The notes under the pieces are model-generated. The model was not told the origin of the DNA. It was given only the letters and a program-made list of their open reading frames with translations, and did no database searches. Positions 9,345 to 18,593 of a stretch of 64,000 nucleotides of DNA are shown here, one piece after another. Location: the NCBI RefSeq assembly GCF_000372065.1, contig NZ_AQVB01000006.1, positions 62,001 to 126,000 of the forward strand, read 5' to 3'. The position numbers and the translations under genes are program-made. The first letter of the stretch is position 1, and each line of letters opens with the position of its first letter. Origin of the DNA: Oligella urethralis DSM 7531 (lineage in GTDB: Bacteria; Pseudomonadota; Gammaproteobacteria; Burkholderiales; Burkholderiaceae_B).

Positions 9345-11099
9345 ATGGAGAGTTTGGCCACAGGCAAAGCGACGCTATTGCTTAAAGGAAAGGGTGTCTC
9401 CAAAGGGGTTGTGATTGGTCGCGCCATTATCGTGGATGAGAGCGATTTAGAAATTCCCCATTACTATCTTAATGCCACTCAGTTAGATGCCGAATGTGAG
9501 CGTCTCGATCGTGCCATTCAAGCGGTTTATGATGAACTGGAGCAGTTACAGCGTGAACTTCCTCAGGACGCGCCAAAGGAGCTTGCTCCCTTATTGAATG
9601 TGCATAGTTTATTAGTCAGTGATCCGATGCTGGCGAAAGAGTGTAAAGTCTTAATTCGTGACAATGCCTATAATGCCGAATGGGCGTTGAGTGCTCAGGG
9701 GCAGCATTTAGCGCATCAATTTGAGGCGATGGATGACGCCTATTTACGTGAACGGGCCTTAGATATTCGACAAGTCATTGAGTTAGTTATCAATGAGTTG
9801 CAGGGTGGTGGTAATAAGCCCATGGATCTGGTGTCCAAAATTTCCGAAGGGGTTTCCACGATTGTAGTGGCGCGTGATATTACCCCTGCTGAGATGGTTA
9901 AACTGCGTGCTGCACACTTTGCTGGCTTTATTACCGATATTGGGGGACCTACCTCACACACGGCCATTGTGGCGAGAAGTATGGGTGTACCAGCGGTCTG
10001 TGGTGCGACCAATGCGCGTCATCTCATTCATGATCATGATTTAATTGTGATTGATGGTGAAAGTGGTGATATTGTTGTTAATCCCTCAGCCGAGGTTTTA
10101 CGTTTTTATCAGGCTAAAGAAGAGCGTCTACTAGAGGATCGTTCACAGCTTTGGGAAAATCGCTTATTGCCTGCCATGAGTCTTGATGAGCAAAGCATCA
10201 CCATTCTCGGTAATATTGAAAATCCGGAAGAAGCAGGTGAGGTATTGGCTCAGGGTGGTCAGGGTATTGGTTTATATCGTACCGAATTTCTTTTTATGGG
10301 TAATCGTGAGGGCCTGCCCTCAGAGGATGAGCAATATGAGGCCTATGCCTCTGTTTTAATCCAAATGCAGACTAAGCCAGTGACCATTCGTACCTTGGAT
10401 TTAGGCTACGATAAAAATATGCAAGGTGAGTTTTCCTCTGCGGTGAATCCAGCCTTGGGGCTACGCGCGGTGCGTTATTGCTTAGCGCAGCCGGAGATGT
10501 TTTTGAGTCAGCTCAAGGCCTTACTGCGTGCTGCAAGGCATGGTCATCTTAAGATTTTAATTCCTATGATTGCTAATCATCAGGAAATAGTCGCTGTTAA
10601 AAATTCATTGCAAGAGGCTGCTCATCGTTTAAGGGTTGAGGGTAAGGACTTTAGCGAGGACTATGAGCTAGGCGTGATGATAGAAATACCAGCAGTGGCC
10701 TATGTGGTGGATTTAATCTTGGCTGAGGTGGACTTTGTTTCTATTGGGACCAATGATTTAATCCAATATATGTTGGCAATTGATCGCATTGATAGTGATG
10801 TGGCGCATTTATTTGATCCCTTACATCCGGCTGTGGTGCGGATGATTGCACACGTCATTGATACTGGTCTGAGTATGAATAAGTCGGTGTCGATTTGTGG
10901 TGAAATGGCAGGCGATAGTTTGTATACGCGCTTATTACTTGGTTTAGGCTTAAAGGAATTTTCCATGAGCCCTAAGCAAATCCCTGAGGTGAAGCATATT
11001 ATTCGCCAAAGTCATATTGCGCAGACGCGTCAGCGAGTTACGCGCAGCTTGAAGCAACACCCACGGCTTGAGCTGGATGCGCATGGCTTTATTGTGTAA
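9345..11099 (+). CDS. ptsI: Phosphoenolpyruvate-protein phosphotransferase (PTS enzyme I)
   Basis: Takes phosphate from PEP on His205 (GGPTSHTAIVARS) and passes it to HPr. The 584-residue length is normal. The PEP-binding C-terminal barrel has GIGLYRTEFLFM, the IGTNDLIQY segment and the active Cys518 in SICGEMAGD. ATG 9345 has AGGAG 5 nt upstream. It is the last gene of the gshB-EIIA-ptsH-ptsI run, followed by a GC-rich hairpin at 11149-11175. Confidence 0.97.
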   Translation: MESLATGKATLLLKGKGVSKGVVIGRAIIVDESDLEIPHYYLNATQLDAECERLDRAIQAVYDELEQLQRELPQDAPKELAPLLNVHSLLVSDPMLAKECKVLIRDNAYNAEWALSAQGQHLAHQFEAMDDAYLRERALDIRQVIELVINELQGGGNKPMDLVSKISEGVSTIVVARDITPAEMVKLRAAHFAGFITDIGGPTSHTAIVARSMGVPAVCGATNARHLIHDHDLIVIDGESGDIVVNPSAEVLRFYQAKEERLLEDRSQLWENRLLPAMSLDEQSITILGNIENPEEAGEVLAQGGQGIGLYRTEFLFMGNREGLPSEDEQYEAYASVLIQMQTKPVTIRTLDLGYDKNMQGEFSSAVNPALGLRAVRYCLAQPEMFLSQLKALLRAARHGHLKILIPMIANHQEIVAVKNSLQEAAHRLRVEGKDFSEDYELGVMIEIPAVAYVVDLILAEVDFVSIGTNDLIQYMLAIDRIDSDVAHLFDPLHPAVVRMIAHVIDTGLSMNKSVSICGEMAGDSLYTRLLLGLGLKEFSMSPKQIPEVKHIIRQSHIAQTRQRVTRSLKQHPRLELDAHGFIV

Positions 11100-11148
11100 T
11101 GCTCTGTTATGTAATACGGTCTTGGCGGTAGTGTAGTTAATCAATGAG

Positions 11149-11178
11149 GCCCGGCGTCTTATGGAGACACCGGGCTTT
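11149..11178 (+). terminator. Hairpin terminator after ptsI
   Basis: GCCCGG (11149-11154) pairs with CCGGGC (11170-11175) and GTCT with AGAC inside it; a short TTTAA follows. The U-tract is weak, so efficiency is uncertain. Confidence 0.6.
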
Positions 11179-11216
11179 AATGTTGAGCCAATGAATGGAT
11201 CGTGCTTAAGTAGCGA

Positions 11217-14186
11217 TTACCAAGCGTAGTTGATACTGGCACTACCGCCAACACCACCACGACCAGAGCCGGTGACGGCACCTTTTAAGAGCCACTTACC
11301 ATTATCTGAAATGGTGGATACGCCAAGTGCATAACCCGTTTCACCGCGCCAAACACCGCTACCTAAAGAGACCATATTTTGGCCTGGTTGGTACGGTTGA
11401 CCCAGACCAGCCACGGCAATGGCTGCGGCTGTACCAGCGTTTGAATCACGACGAACTTTTTCGATATTGCGTTGTAAAGCGTTGTAGCCATTGCTAAGGT
11501 TTCTCGTCAACTCCTTAACCTGACCCAGGGTGGCGGCATCGCTATCCTCTTTGGCTGGTCCTACGTTAGTGATACGGTTACCGCCCATATTCACTGTGGT
11601 GCCAGGATTGACTGTCAGGTGATCCGTGATACTGATACCACCCTCAGCCTGTACTTCACCAGAAAATTTTGGTGAGTCCGCCATCTGAATCTCAAGTTTA
11701 TCGCCAGAGGCTACCGTGGTCACATTGATGGTGGAATATGTCGAATCAGCACGAGCAGCACCCCCTACGATATTTAGGGTTTGACCTAGTTCACGAGCAA
11801 CAAGACCATCGTTGCCTGCGAATTTTAAGCCATCACTTAAGGTGGCTACTTGTTGCTCCTTACCATCTGGGGTGGTGTACACAATGCGTGTCATGGTTTC
11901 ACCATCCTTGCCGTTAATACCTGGCTTGCCATCTTTGACACGGATAACTGCTTCTGGACTCTTACCATCCGCACCGGCTGGACCAGTTAAACCGATGGAA
12001 CCGTCCTTGCCGTTAATAGCGACACCAGACTTACCGTCCGCACCTTTAACCCCGATGCTGCCGTCCTTGCCGTCTTTACCATCTTTACCCGGACCGCCAA
12101 TAAGTATATCGTTAGAAAAGCCCACTTCTAAGGCTTTTTTACCATCAGCCGTATCAATCACTGTGGTGGTGATACCACCGGCGCCAACAATTTGGGCTGT
12201 TGTGTCGAGATCTTGCTTGAACTCCTTGTTGTTCTCATCGCTTAGACCAAATTGGCCACCGGCATTACCAGTGCCGCCATTACCACCACTATTGTAAAGA
12301 TTTTTTAATTCATCATATACCGTCTGTAATTGCAGTACGTTAACAGCATCCGTATCATTGATACCGCCTTGTACATTAATGATACGACGGGGAGTAGTGT
12401 TGGGTGCACCCTTGTACATTGAACCGCTTCTGCCAACTGAAACTACGCCAATCGCTCCCTCATTAACATCGACGTTTGAGAACTTTGTTTTTCCGCCAGT
12501 CACAATATCGGATGCTGTTACTTCTGAACGATAGCCTAAGGCCGTAGAGAAATTAGCTGAAGCTGTGCTTAAAGGACCGATGGAAGAAGAGCCATGAGCG
12601 GTGGCAGCAGAGAAAGTCCCGAACGCTGTAGCAAATTGGCTAGAAGCCCTGGTACCAGCACCTACCGCTGTCGCCCGACCTTCAGTTGTCAAGGCCTCTG
12701 CACCTTGACCTATTGCTAGCGAGAGTCGGCCATCTACCGCTGAACGTGAACCTATTGCAACATTCTGTATAGCTCCTGTTGATCTGGCTCCATGACCAAT
12801 CGCAATTGATTCCTCTTTCTCGGCTTTGACATCATCACCTATCGCTAGGGAGTAGCTGTCTTTAGCATCAGCATTAATACCGATGGCGATGGATTGTGAA
12901 CCTTGGGATTGACTACCAGAACCAAAAGCGATGGATTTATAACCCGTTGCCTTGGTTTGTCTTTGTTCTAGAATTTTATCATCATCTCTCCAGGCTGAGC
13001 CTAGTGCTATAGACTGACGAGCTGTGGCCTCTGCACCTGTACCAATGGCAATGGCGCCTCTCTTGGTTTCGCTTTCATCTTTAATACCCGCTTTTGCATC
13101 TGTACCTAAGGCAATGGCATCATGAGCAAAAGCTTTTGCAGAGCGGCCAATGCTTGTACTACGTTTGATACGCTTTTGATCAGAGCTAAGCAAGCCAGCG
13201 CCAGCACTATCACCTATGGCAATATTAAAATCCCCATATACTTGACCACCGGCAAAAGCACCAATAGCAACATTTCGGCTGCCTTTTACTTGCAAGCCAG
13301 ACAGTGCCCCCATGGCAGTATTGGCACTACCCTTTGTTTGTTTACCCGCTAGCTGTCCAATTCCTACGTTTAAATCACCCGTAACACCAAGACCTGCATC
13401 ATTACCAATACCAATATTATGGCCTTTTGCTTTGATGTAACCCGGAAAGCCTGTGGCAGACGCCTTGGAATTATTACCAGCATTTAAGCCAATGTAGATA
13501 TTCTGTGGCGAAGGATTATCCTGCGTACCGATGTTATTGCCTGCCTTGGAGCCGATGACAATATTATGATCGCCAAATGAATTTTGACCGCTGAGACCAC
13601 CAATGCTAGTAAAGCGTACACCCTCGGAACCCTTGCCGGCATCCTTACCAAGGCTGACAGCATCCTGACCCTTAGCTTGAGATTCAGAACCAATCGCCAC
13701 TGCTCCTACGGTATGGGTTTGGGCTTGGTAGCCAATCGCCACAGTTCGTCTTGCTTTGGCTTGGGCTTCTTCACCGATAACGATTGCTTCAAAAGCATCG
13801 GTAGCAACAGTTGCCTTTTTACCAATGCTAATGCTGCCTTTAGCTAACGCTTCGGCGCCATTACCGATGGTGATGCTATTGTTACCAGGGGGAGTGGATT
13901 CAAACTTCGTTTTACAGTTCTTGCCTACCTCACCATCAATCAAGTAAGAGCATTCTTTAGTAGCATCATCACCCGTTAAGATGATGTTTAAAGGAGCCGC
14001 CACTACTTGAGCGCCCCATGCCAAGGCAATACCTGCGGCTAAGGTGGTGACGGCAAAACTAAATTGCATTTTCAGTCCAGAGCCTACGTTGCTGCTATTT
14101 TTCTTAGCCTTTGCGATAGTAAACTCAGGTGCAGCAACCCAAGCACCAAGCGATTCGTTATAAATTGAACGATAGATCTTATTCAT
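11217..14186 (-). CDS. Trimeric autotransporter adhesin (YadA/Hia type, type Vc)
   Basis: A 989-residue surface adhesin predicted to trimerise and insert in the outer membrane. It begins with an extended signal-peptide region (MNKIYRSIYNESLGAWVA), then a hydrophobic core ending near VVAAPL at about residue 64. From about 85 to 590 there are many degenerate 14-16-residue head repeats carrying AIG/SIG. A neck motif (NVQGGINDTDAVNVLQL) is at about 604-620, a collagen-like Gly-X-Y run at about 693-760, then a second neck and the YadA anchor at about 912-989 (SNAGTAAAIAVAGLGQ, ending SINYAW). The ribosome-binding site GGAG lies about 8 nt before ATG 14186. It is transcribed alone, against ptsI. 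The target ligand cannot be told from sequence; adhesion is inferred from the family. Confidence 0.95.
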   Translation of the reverse strand: MNKIYRSIYNESLGAWVAAPEFTIAKAKKNSSNVGSGLKMQFSFAVTTLAAGIALAWGAQVVAAPLNIILTGDDATKECSYLIDGEVGKNCKTKFESTPPGNNSITIGNGAEALAKGSISIGKKATVATDAFEAIVIGEEAQAKARRTVAIGYQAQTHTVGAVAIGSESQAKGQDAVSLGKDAGKGSEGVRFTSIGGLSGQNSFGDHNIVIGSKAGNNIGTQDNPSPQNIYIGLNAGNNSKASATGFPGYIKAKGHNIGIGNDAGLGVTGDLNVGIGQLAGKQTKGSANTAMGALSGLQVKGSRNVAIGAFAGGQVYGDFNIAIGDSAGAGLLSSDQKRIKRSTSIGRSAKAFAHDAIALGTDAKAGIKDESETKRGAIAIGTGAEATARQSIALGSAWRDDDKILEQRQTKATGYKSIAFGSGSQSQGSQSIAIGINADAKDSYSLAIGDDVKAEKEESIAIGHGARSTGAIQNVAIGSRSAVDGRLSLAIGQGAEALTTEGRATAVGAGTRASSQFATAFGTFSAATAHGSSSIGPLSTASANFSTALGYRSEVTASDIVTGGKTKFSNVDVNEGAIGVVSVGRSGSMYKGAPNTTPRRIINVQGGINDTDAVNVLQLQTVYDELKNLYNSGGNGGTGNAGGQFGLSDENNKEFKQDLDTTAQIVGAGGITTTVIDTADGKKALEVGFSNDILIGGPGKDGKDGKDGSIGVKGADGKSGVAINGKDGSIGLTGPAGADGKSPEAVIRVKDGKPGINGKDGETMTRIVYTTPDGKEQQVATLSDGLKFAGNDGLVARELGQTLNIVGGAARADSTYSTINVTTVASGDKLEIQMADSPKFSGEVQAEGGISITDHLTVNPGTTVNMGGNRITNVGPAKEDSDAATLGQVKELTRNLSNGYNALQRNIEKVRRDSNAGTAAAIAVAGLGQPYQPGQNMVSLGSGVWRGETGYALGVSTISDNGKWLLKGAVTGSGRGGVGGSASINYAW

Positions 14187-14506
14187 AAAAAATTCTCCAG
14201 ACGAATTTTATCCACAGCAAATCTCGCCATTTACTGCTTAAACACTAAAGTAAAAAAGCGCCAATGCACGCTAGCGAATACGCAACCCCAATTGAGGCTG
14301 AGAGGTAGGAGTAAATTTTAAATTACTTGACAAACAAAAAAACCTTTTATTTAGTCTAGTCATGAAGTGAGGGATTATGCTAGGGTTGGATGGAGCTTTT
14401 ACATTATTGTTACATTTATACCTACAAAAGCCATCATTATGTATGATAAAAACAACAAATCAAAAAAAATTCATTTGATCGCAACCAAGCATAGCATTTT
14501 TTTGCA
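14187..14506 (-). other. AT-rich upstream region of the adhesin gene
   Basis: About 320 bp without a credible gene. It should hold the adhesin promoter on the minus strand, but no clear -35/-10 pair was found. A TTGACA at 14327-14332 lies on the + strand with only a poor TATTTA 15 nt on and no downstream + gene. The region is unusually rich in A and T runs. Confidence 0.4.
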
Positions 14507-14542
14507 ATAAAAAACCGGAATCTCCATTAAAAGAAATTCCGG
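14507..14542 (-). terminator. Intrinsic terminator after the nitronate-monooxygenase-like gene
   Basis: CCGGAAT (14515-14521) pairs with ATTCCGG (14536-14542). On the minus strand it is followed by a T-run (TTTTTTATT). It separates this gene from the adhesin downstream. Confidence 0.88.
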
Positions 14543-14589
14543 CTTTGAGCTGTGAGCTTAGCACCTAAATGGCGCTAGTGGCTATGCTA

Positions 14590-15807
14590 TTAGGATGTTA
14601 GTAGTGACTCTTCCTTAAAGCTATGGCCTAAGTGCACATCTTCCATGATGCCTTGAGGGTCCTTGCCAGTTAGTAAATAGTGCAAGGTATCGTAGACCGA
14701 GCGTCTTTCATGACCAAAGGGTAGGGGATCCTTGCCGCGGAAGAAGAGCCCTTTACGTAAGTCACCGTTAAATGCGTCAATTAAGCGATCGTCGATACAG
14801 AACTGACCAATTTTGGAAATACCGTCACGTAGACCACACACACTTAAGCAGTTCACATCATTACGACAACGACGTTGATCCGCTTTGGCCGCACCCTGTA
14901 AACGCTCAACGTTTTGTAAATACTTTTGTAGGAAAGGGGTCATCACGGCACGAGCAGGTAAGCCGGCCACTGAAATAAACTCCACCACATCCTCAGGATT
15001 AGCGCCTACCAAGGTTTCTTTAAAGTTTTCGTGGGCATCACCCTCGTGCGTGACCGCAAAGGCCGTGCCGATTTGCACTGCATTAGCGCCCCATGTTTTA
15101 AGGGCAGTGTGGATTTTCTTAACCTTGGCCATGCCGCCCGCAAGAATTAAAGGGATTTTTTCACTTTCTAAGCCAAGATTTTTGAAAACTTCTAAAGTCT
15201 CCTCAATAACACGGCTGAACGTAAAGCGATCGTTACCTAGGTCGGTTAATTGCGTGGCACCTAAGTGACCACCAGCGTGGTTAGGGTGCTCAATTACAAT
15301 GGCATCAGGTAAGCGATTTTTCTTCATCCAGCGCTTTAAGACAATATTAATACCACGGGACTCGGACAAAATAGGAAATAAGCACACATCCGGATGGTCT
15401 ACCGTCAGATCAGGTAGGTCGGTAGGGATACCAGCGCCCATCACAATGGCATTTGCACCGGATTCACATGCTTGTTTCACTAAAACCTCATAGTCGGTTA
15501 CCGCCTTCATGACGTTAACCGCAATCATGCCTTTACCTTCAGAGAGCTCAAGCGCTTTCTTTACCTCTCGGTCAAGCGCAATAAGATTTAAACGTGTGTG
15601 CTTGTCCTTGTGTGCATCTCGATTAGACTCTTCAAGTAAGTCCGGATGAAGATGGCGTAAATCAATACTCGCAATGGTTCCAATCGCCCCTTGGCGTGCT
15701 ACGGCACTGGAAAGGCTGCTGGCAGAAATACCCACACCCATACCTCCTTGCACGATAGGGAGTAGTTTTTTGCCGCGAATAATTAGTGGATCATAAGGGT
15801 GTTGCAT
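14590..15807 (-). CDS. Nitronate monooxygenase / 2-nitropropane-dioxygenase family flavoprotein
   Basis: An FMN-dependent TIM-barrel protein of 405 residues. Family features include the N-terminal QGGMGVGIS segment, the GAGIPTDLPD region, the EHPNHAGGHLG active-site stretch and the phosphate-binding LAGGMAKVKK / NAVQIGTAF motifs. The true substrate is not predictable; this branch is often annotated only as NAD(P)H-dependent flavin oxidoreductase. A C-terminal Cys cluster (RCRNDVNCLSVCGL, then a further Cys) is notable. ATG 15807 is the annotated start, but the preceding TTG (15810) is better spaced from AAAGG. It is monocistronic, with its own terminator. Confidence 0.85.
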   Translation of the reverse strand: MQHPYDPLIIRGKKLLPIVQGGMGVGISASSLSSAVARQGAIGTIASIDLRHLHPDLLEESNRDAHKDKHTRLNLIALDREVKKALELSEGKGMIAVNVMKAVTDYEVLVKQACESGANAIVMGAGIPTDLPDLTVDHPDVCLFPILSESRGINIVLKRWMKKNRLPDAIVIEHPNHAGGHLGATQLTDLGNDRFTFSRVIEETLEVFKNLGLESEKIPLILAGGMAKVKKIHTALKTWGANAVQIGTAFAVTHEGDAHENFKETLVGANPEDVVEFISVAGLPARAVMTPFLQKYLQNVERLQGAAKADQRRCRNDVNCLSVCGLRDGISKIGQFCIDDRLIDAFNGDLRKGLFFRGKDPLPFGHERRSVYDTLHYLLTGKDPQGIMEDVHLGHSFKEESLLTS

Positions 15808-15810
15808 CAA

Positions 15811-16162
15811 AGTTTTTACCTTTATTGAGAACCGACGTATAAATAAGTTGCTAAGCGTTTGTCAATTGTTTGTATTGCTTTAATCTCAGTCTGCCTATTT
15901 TAGTGCTTTTGCTACGGTTCTACAGTAATTAGCGTCGTATCGTGAGAAAGAATCTACTCTCTAATACCCGACTAAAATAGTGCGATATATTAAGGCTATA
16001 TTGTATCTTAGCATTTTAACGCTAAGTTGACGATATATATTGGGAATTTATCGGCTTATCAACTAGGGCATAAGCGAAGAATGGTGTAATAACAACGAAA
16101 AATATCCGTCGCTTAGTATGAGTTAATGCATTGTAGCTTTCATTACTTTAAAAGTAAATAAA
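15811..16162. other. Gene-free AT-rich region between divergent promoters
   Basis: No credible coding frame. It presumably carries the minus-strand promoter of the flavoprotein gene and the upstream region of the lipoprotein gene. No RNA gene or further clear hairpin was recognised. Confidence 0.4.
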
Positions 16163-16189
16163 TATTGCTATTAATAAGCAATAGCAATA
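16163..16189. repeat. Perfect 10-bp inverted repeat (operator-like)
   Basis: TATTGCTATT (16163-16172) and AATAGCAATA (16180-16189) are exact reverse complements separated by 7 nt. They end 5 nt before the -35 element of the lipoprotein promoter, a place where a regulator could act. Confidence 0.6.
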
Positions 16190-16194
16190 ATCGT

Positions 16195-16222
16195 TTGAAC
16201 TTATACCATGCCTCATTAAAAT
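16195..16222 (+). promoter_or_regulatory. Sigma-70 promoter of the lipoprotein gene
   Basis: TTGAAC (16195-16200), a 16-nt spacer, then TAAAAT (16217-16222). The start of transcription would be near 16229, giving a leader of about 43 nt that ends with the strong GAGAGGGG ribosome-binding site before ATG 16272. Confidence 0.65.
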
Positions 16223-16271
16223 TAGTTCATCAAATGTTGTACTAACAATTTATCCTAGAGAGGGGATAGTT

Positions 16272-17174
16272 ATGAAAGCCAAGAAATTAACCTTATTAGC
16301 CGCTATTTTATCTGCCTTTGCATTAACTGCGTGTGATAAAGCTGAGGATAAAGCAGCACCAGCGACACCACCAGCCACTGAAGCACCTGCAAGCACGACC
16401 GCACCTGCCACCTCGACAGACTCTACGGCCGATGCTACTAAACCGGACACAGAGATGAACCAAGCAGATAAAGCAGCGCAACCGAAGTCTGATACCGCTG
16501 AGAAAGTTGAAGAAAAAATCGAATCTGCTAAGGAAGCGACCGCAGAGGCTTTAGAATCGGCCAAAGAGTCCACAGCTGAGGCCTTAGATTCAGCGAAAGA
16601 AAGCGCTAAAGATATGATGGAAAGCGCCCGTGAAAAAACAGCTGAAGCGGGCGATAAAATTAAGGAAGTAACCGCCGAAGCCAAAGAAAAAACAGCTGAA
16701 GCCGGTGAAAAAATTAAGGAAGCCACTGCCGAAGCCAAAGACAAGGCTGACGAGGCCGTTGAAAATGTACGTCAAAGCTTTAGTGGCGAGACCGGCGTTG
16801 ATGCAAGCGTTGACCCTAAGGGGCCGATTGAGCCTAGCGTGACGACACCTGCTGCCACAACGGATATGAACAATACACAGGAGTCTGCACCTAAGCCTAG
16901 TGATAATCCAGATTTAGTGGGTCAAGTCATTAAAGAGCAAGAGGAAAATAAAGAAAAGAAAATTGAGACTCAACCCGTTGAGCCAGTAGCAGCGCAACAA
17001 TCAGAGGCTGAAAAAGCCTTAGAAGAGGTTAAGGAAGCCGGCGTTAAAGTACGCGATGCGGTTCAGGAAAATGTCAAAAAAGCGGAAGATGCTATTAGCA
17101 ACAGCACCCAGGAATCTACTACAGCACCAGTTGAAACGGACTCCCAAGCAGGTACTATAAAACCACAGCAATAG
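16272..17174 (+). CDS. Lipoprotein with long amphipathic helical repeats
   Basis: A 300-residue protein with a type II signal peptide and lipobox LTAC (Cys21), so predicted to be lipid-anchored in the envelope. After a Pro/Ala/Thr linker, residues about 75-165 are a run of Ala/Glu/Lys repeats of the kind KEATAEALESAK / EKTAEAGDKIKE. These are spaced 11 residues or a multiple, like the amphipathic helices of apolipoproteins and LEA proteins. A second charged helix (about 235-275) follows. No enzyme motif is present. It is single, with its own promoter and a strong terminator. A role in envelope stress or spacing is conceivable, but the sequence does not show one. Confidence 0.8.
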   Translation: MKAKKLTLLAAILSAFALTACDKAEDKAAPATPPATEAPASTTAPATSTDSTADATKPDTEMNQADKAAQPKSDTAEKVEEKIESAKEATAEALESAKESTAEALDSAKESAKDMMESAREKTAEAGDKIKEVTAEAKEKTAEAGEKIKEATAEAKDKADEAVENVRQSFSGETGVDASVDPKGPIEPSVTTPAATTDMNNTQESAPKPSDNPDLVGQVIKEQEENKEKKIETQPVEPVAAQQSEAEKALEEVKEAGVKVRDAVQENVKKAEDAISNSTQESTTAPVETDSQAGTIKPQQ

Positions 17175-17200
17175 TGTCCGCATTCTTTTGATAAGATTAG

Positions 17201-17237
17201 GTCCCGAGTTGTGTTAAGTCGCCTCGGGACTTTTTTT
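17201..17237 (+). terminator. Strong intrinsic terminator after the lipoprotein gene
   Basis: GTCCCGAG (17201-17208) pairs with CTCGGGAC (17223-17230), followed directly by seven T. Confidence 0.95.
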
Positions 17238-17279
17238 CATTTAAAATGGACGTGATAGGTTTTTAAATAAGGATGTACG

Positions 17280-17537
17280 ATGAAAGCTCAGTCATTTTTT
17301 GAAGAGTTCCAAAAGGGGATTCAGGATTTAATTGCTAAAAGCCCAGCCGCTGATATTGAGAAAAATGTCAAAGCCTTTATGGCGCAAGGTTTTTCCAGAT
17401 TGGATCTAGTGACTCGTGAGGAGTTTGATGTACAGGTTGCGATGGTAGAAAAGCTCCGTCAGCGTATTACTGCCTTAGAAGCCTTATTGGCTGAAAGGGA
17501 TCAACACGAGAACAAGACTTCGCCAACAGAGGATTAA
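17280..17537 (+). CDS. ubiK: Ubiquinone biosynthesis accessory factor UbiK (BMFP family)
   Basis: An 85-residue protein with an N-terminal amphipathic segment (FFEEFQKGIQDLIAK) and a C-terminal trimeric coiled coil (EEFDVQVAMVEKLRQRITALE). This is the architecture of the YqiC/BMFP family, which supports the UbiJ-UbiK complex in aerobic ubiquinone synthesis. AAGGA precedes ATG 17280. It stands alone, convergent to serB, with a shared terminator between them. Confidence 0.88.
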   Translation: MKAQSFFEEFQKGIQDLIAKSPAADIEKNVKAFMAQGFSRLDLVTREEFDVQVAMVEKLRQRITALEALLAERDQHENKTSPTED

Positions 17538-17583
17538 GTTGTGACTGGCCGTTAGCTAGACACGGCGTTGAGGCATACAAAGC

Positions 17584-17613
17584 AAAGGGGCTGGATTTGA
17601 TATCAGCCCCTTT
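17584..17613. terminator. Bidirectional terminator between ubiK and serB
   Basis: AAAGGGGCTG (17584-17593) pairs with CAGCCCCTTT (17604-17613) around a 10-nt loop. The A/T ends are short on both strands. Confidence 0.75.
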
Positions 17614-17636
17614 ACTTGTTAGTAGCTTGAAGACAA

Positions 17637-18482
17637 TCAGTTATCAAAGAAGTTTAGCACCGCATCTAAACCACTATGATTGATGCTAAAACGCGCTGCT
17701 TCTTGTACCTTAGGTTTAGCCATATAAGCCACGGAATAATGCACCTGAGACATCATCGGTAGGTCATTGGAGCCGTCACCAATGGCAATACACTGCTCGG
17801 GACTGGCACCTAATTGCTCCATTAGCGCAGCGAGGTAATTTTTCTTGGCTGCACCATCCAGAATATCGCCTAACACGCGACCACTGAGTTTATTATCCAG
17901 TACTTCCAATTGATTAGCATAGGCGTAGTCTAGCTTTAGTCGCTCTTTCAGGCGTGAGGTAAAGAAGGTAAAGCCACCGGATACTAAAAGGGTGGTAATA
18001 CCATGCTTTTGTGCTGTTTCAATCAGCCTTTCAGCGCCGGGGTTTAAGCGTAAAATATCGCTATAAATCGTTTGCAGGCAATCGGCTGAGGTGCCTTCGA
18101 GTAGGGCCACTCGTTTGAGCAGGCTTTCGCTGAAGTTTTTAATTTCACCACGCATGGTGGCTTCGGTGATTTCTGCGACTTCCTTTTTGCGCCCAGCACA
18201 ACCGGCAATTTCGTCAATACACTCAATATTGATAAGGGTAGAATCCATATCCATGGCGAGGATCTTAATATCGCTTAGTGAACGCAGTTGATCCAGCACG
18301 GCCCAATCTACTTTGTGTTGTGTGCACCATTGCTTAATCTCAGCTAATTGAGATTCATTGAAACCGTTTAAACGAATAACATGATTACGCACCTGAATCA
18401 CTTGCTCGGCTTCTGCAATGGCAGCGATTTGTTCACGCAACTGTGAGTCTAAAATCGGTGACTGTAAAACCAAGTATCTCAT
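17637..18482 (-). CDS. serB: Phosphoserine phosphatase
   Basis: HAD-family enzyme hydrolysing phosphoserine to serine, the last step of serine synthesis. The 281-residue protein has a short ACT-like N-terminal region and the HAD catalytic motif DMDST at 78-82 (nucleophile Asp78). Further motifs are LLVSGGFT and GDGSNDLPM. The length fits the SerB family with one N-terminal regulatory domain. It starts at ATG 18482, convergent to ubiK. Confidence 0.96.
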   Translation of the reverse strand: MRYLVLQSPILDSQLREQIAAIAEAEQVIQVRNHVIRLNGFNESQLAEIKQWCTQHKVDWAVLDQLRSLSDIKILAMDMDSTLINIECIDEIAGCAGRKKEVAEITEATMRGEIKNFSESLLKRVALLEGTSADCLQTIYSDILRLNPGAERLIETAQKHGITTLLVSGGFTFFTSRLKERLKLDYAYANQLEVLDNKLSGRVLGDILDGAAKKNYLAALMEQLGASPEQCIAIGDGSNDLPMMSQVHYSVAYMAKPKVQEAARFSINHSGLDAVLNFFDN

Positions 18483-18593
18483 TGACGCTTTCCTTGAAGA
18501 TAAGATGTGTTTAGTAATAGCTCATTCTAGCGCAGGCACAGTAAAGGAATATTAATTATGCCTGGCTAGCCTAATCTGGTAAGTAATTCTTAT

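Noticed and set aside
11812-13950. Open frames and repetitive DNA opposite the adhesin, at first resembling a repeat array
   Set aside because: The periodicity comes from the adhesin's coding repeats (Gly-X-Y and head repeats). Units are unequal in sequence and there are no spacers as in CRISPR.
14327-14354. TTGACA ... TATTTA promoter on the + strand
   Set aside because: The spacer is only 15 nt, the -10 is poor, and no + strand gene or RNA lies downstream.
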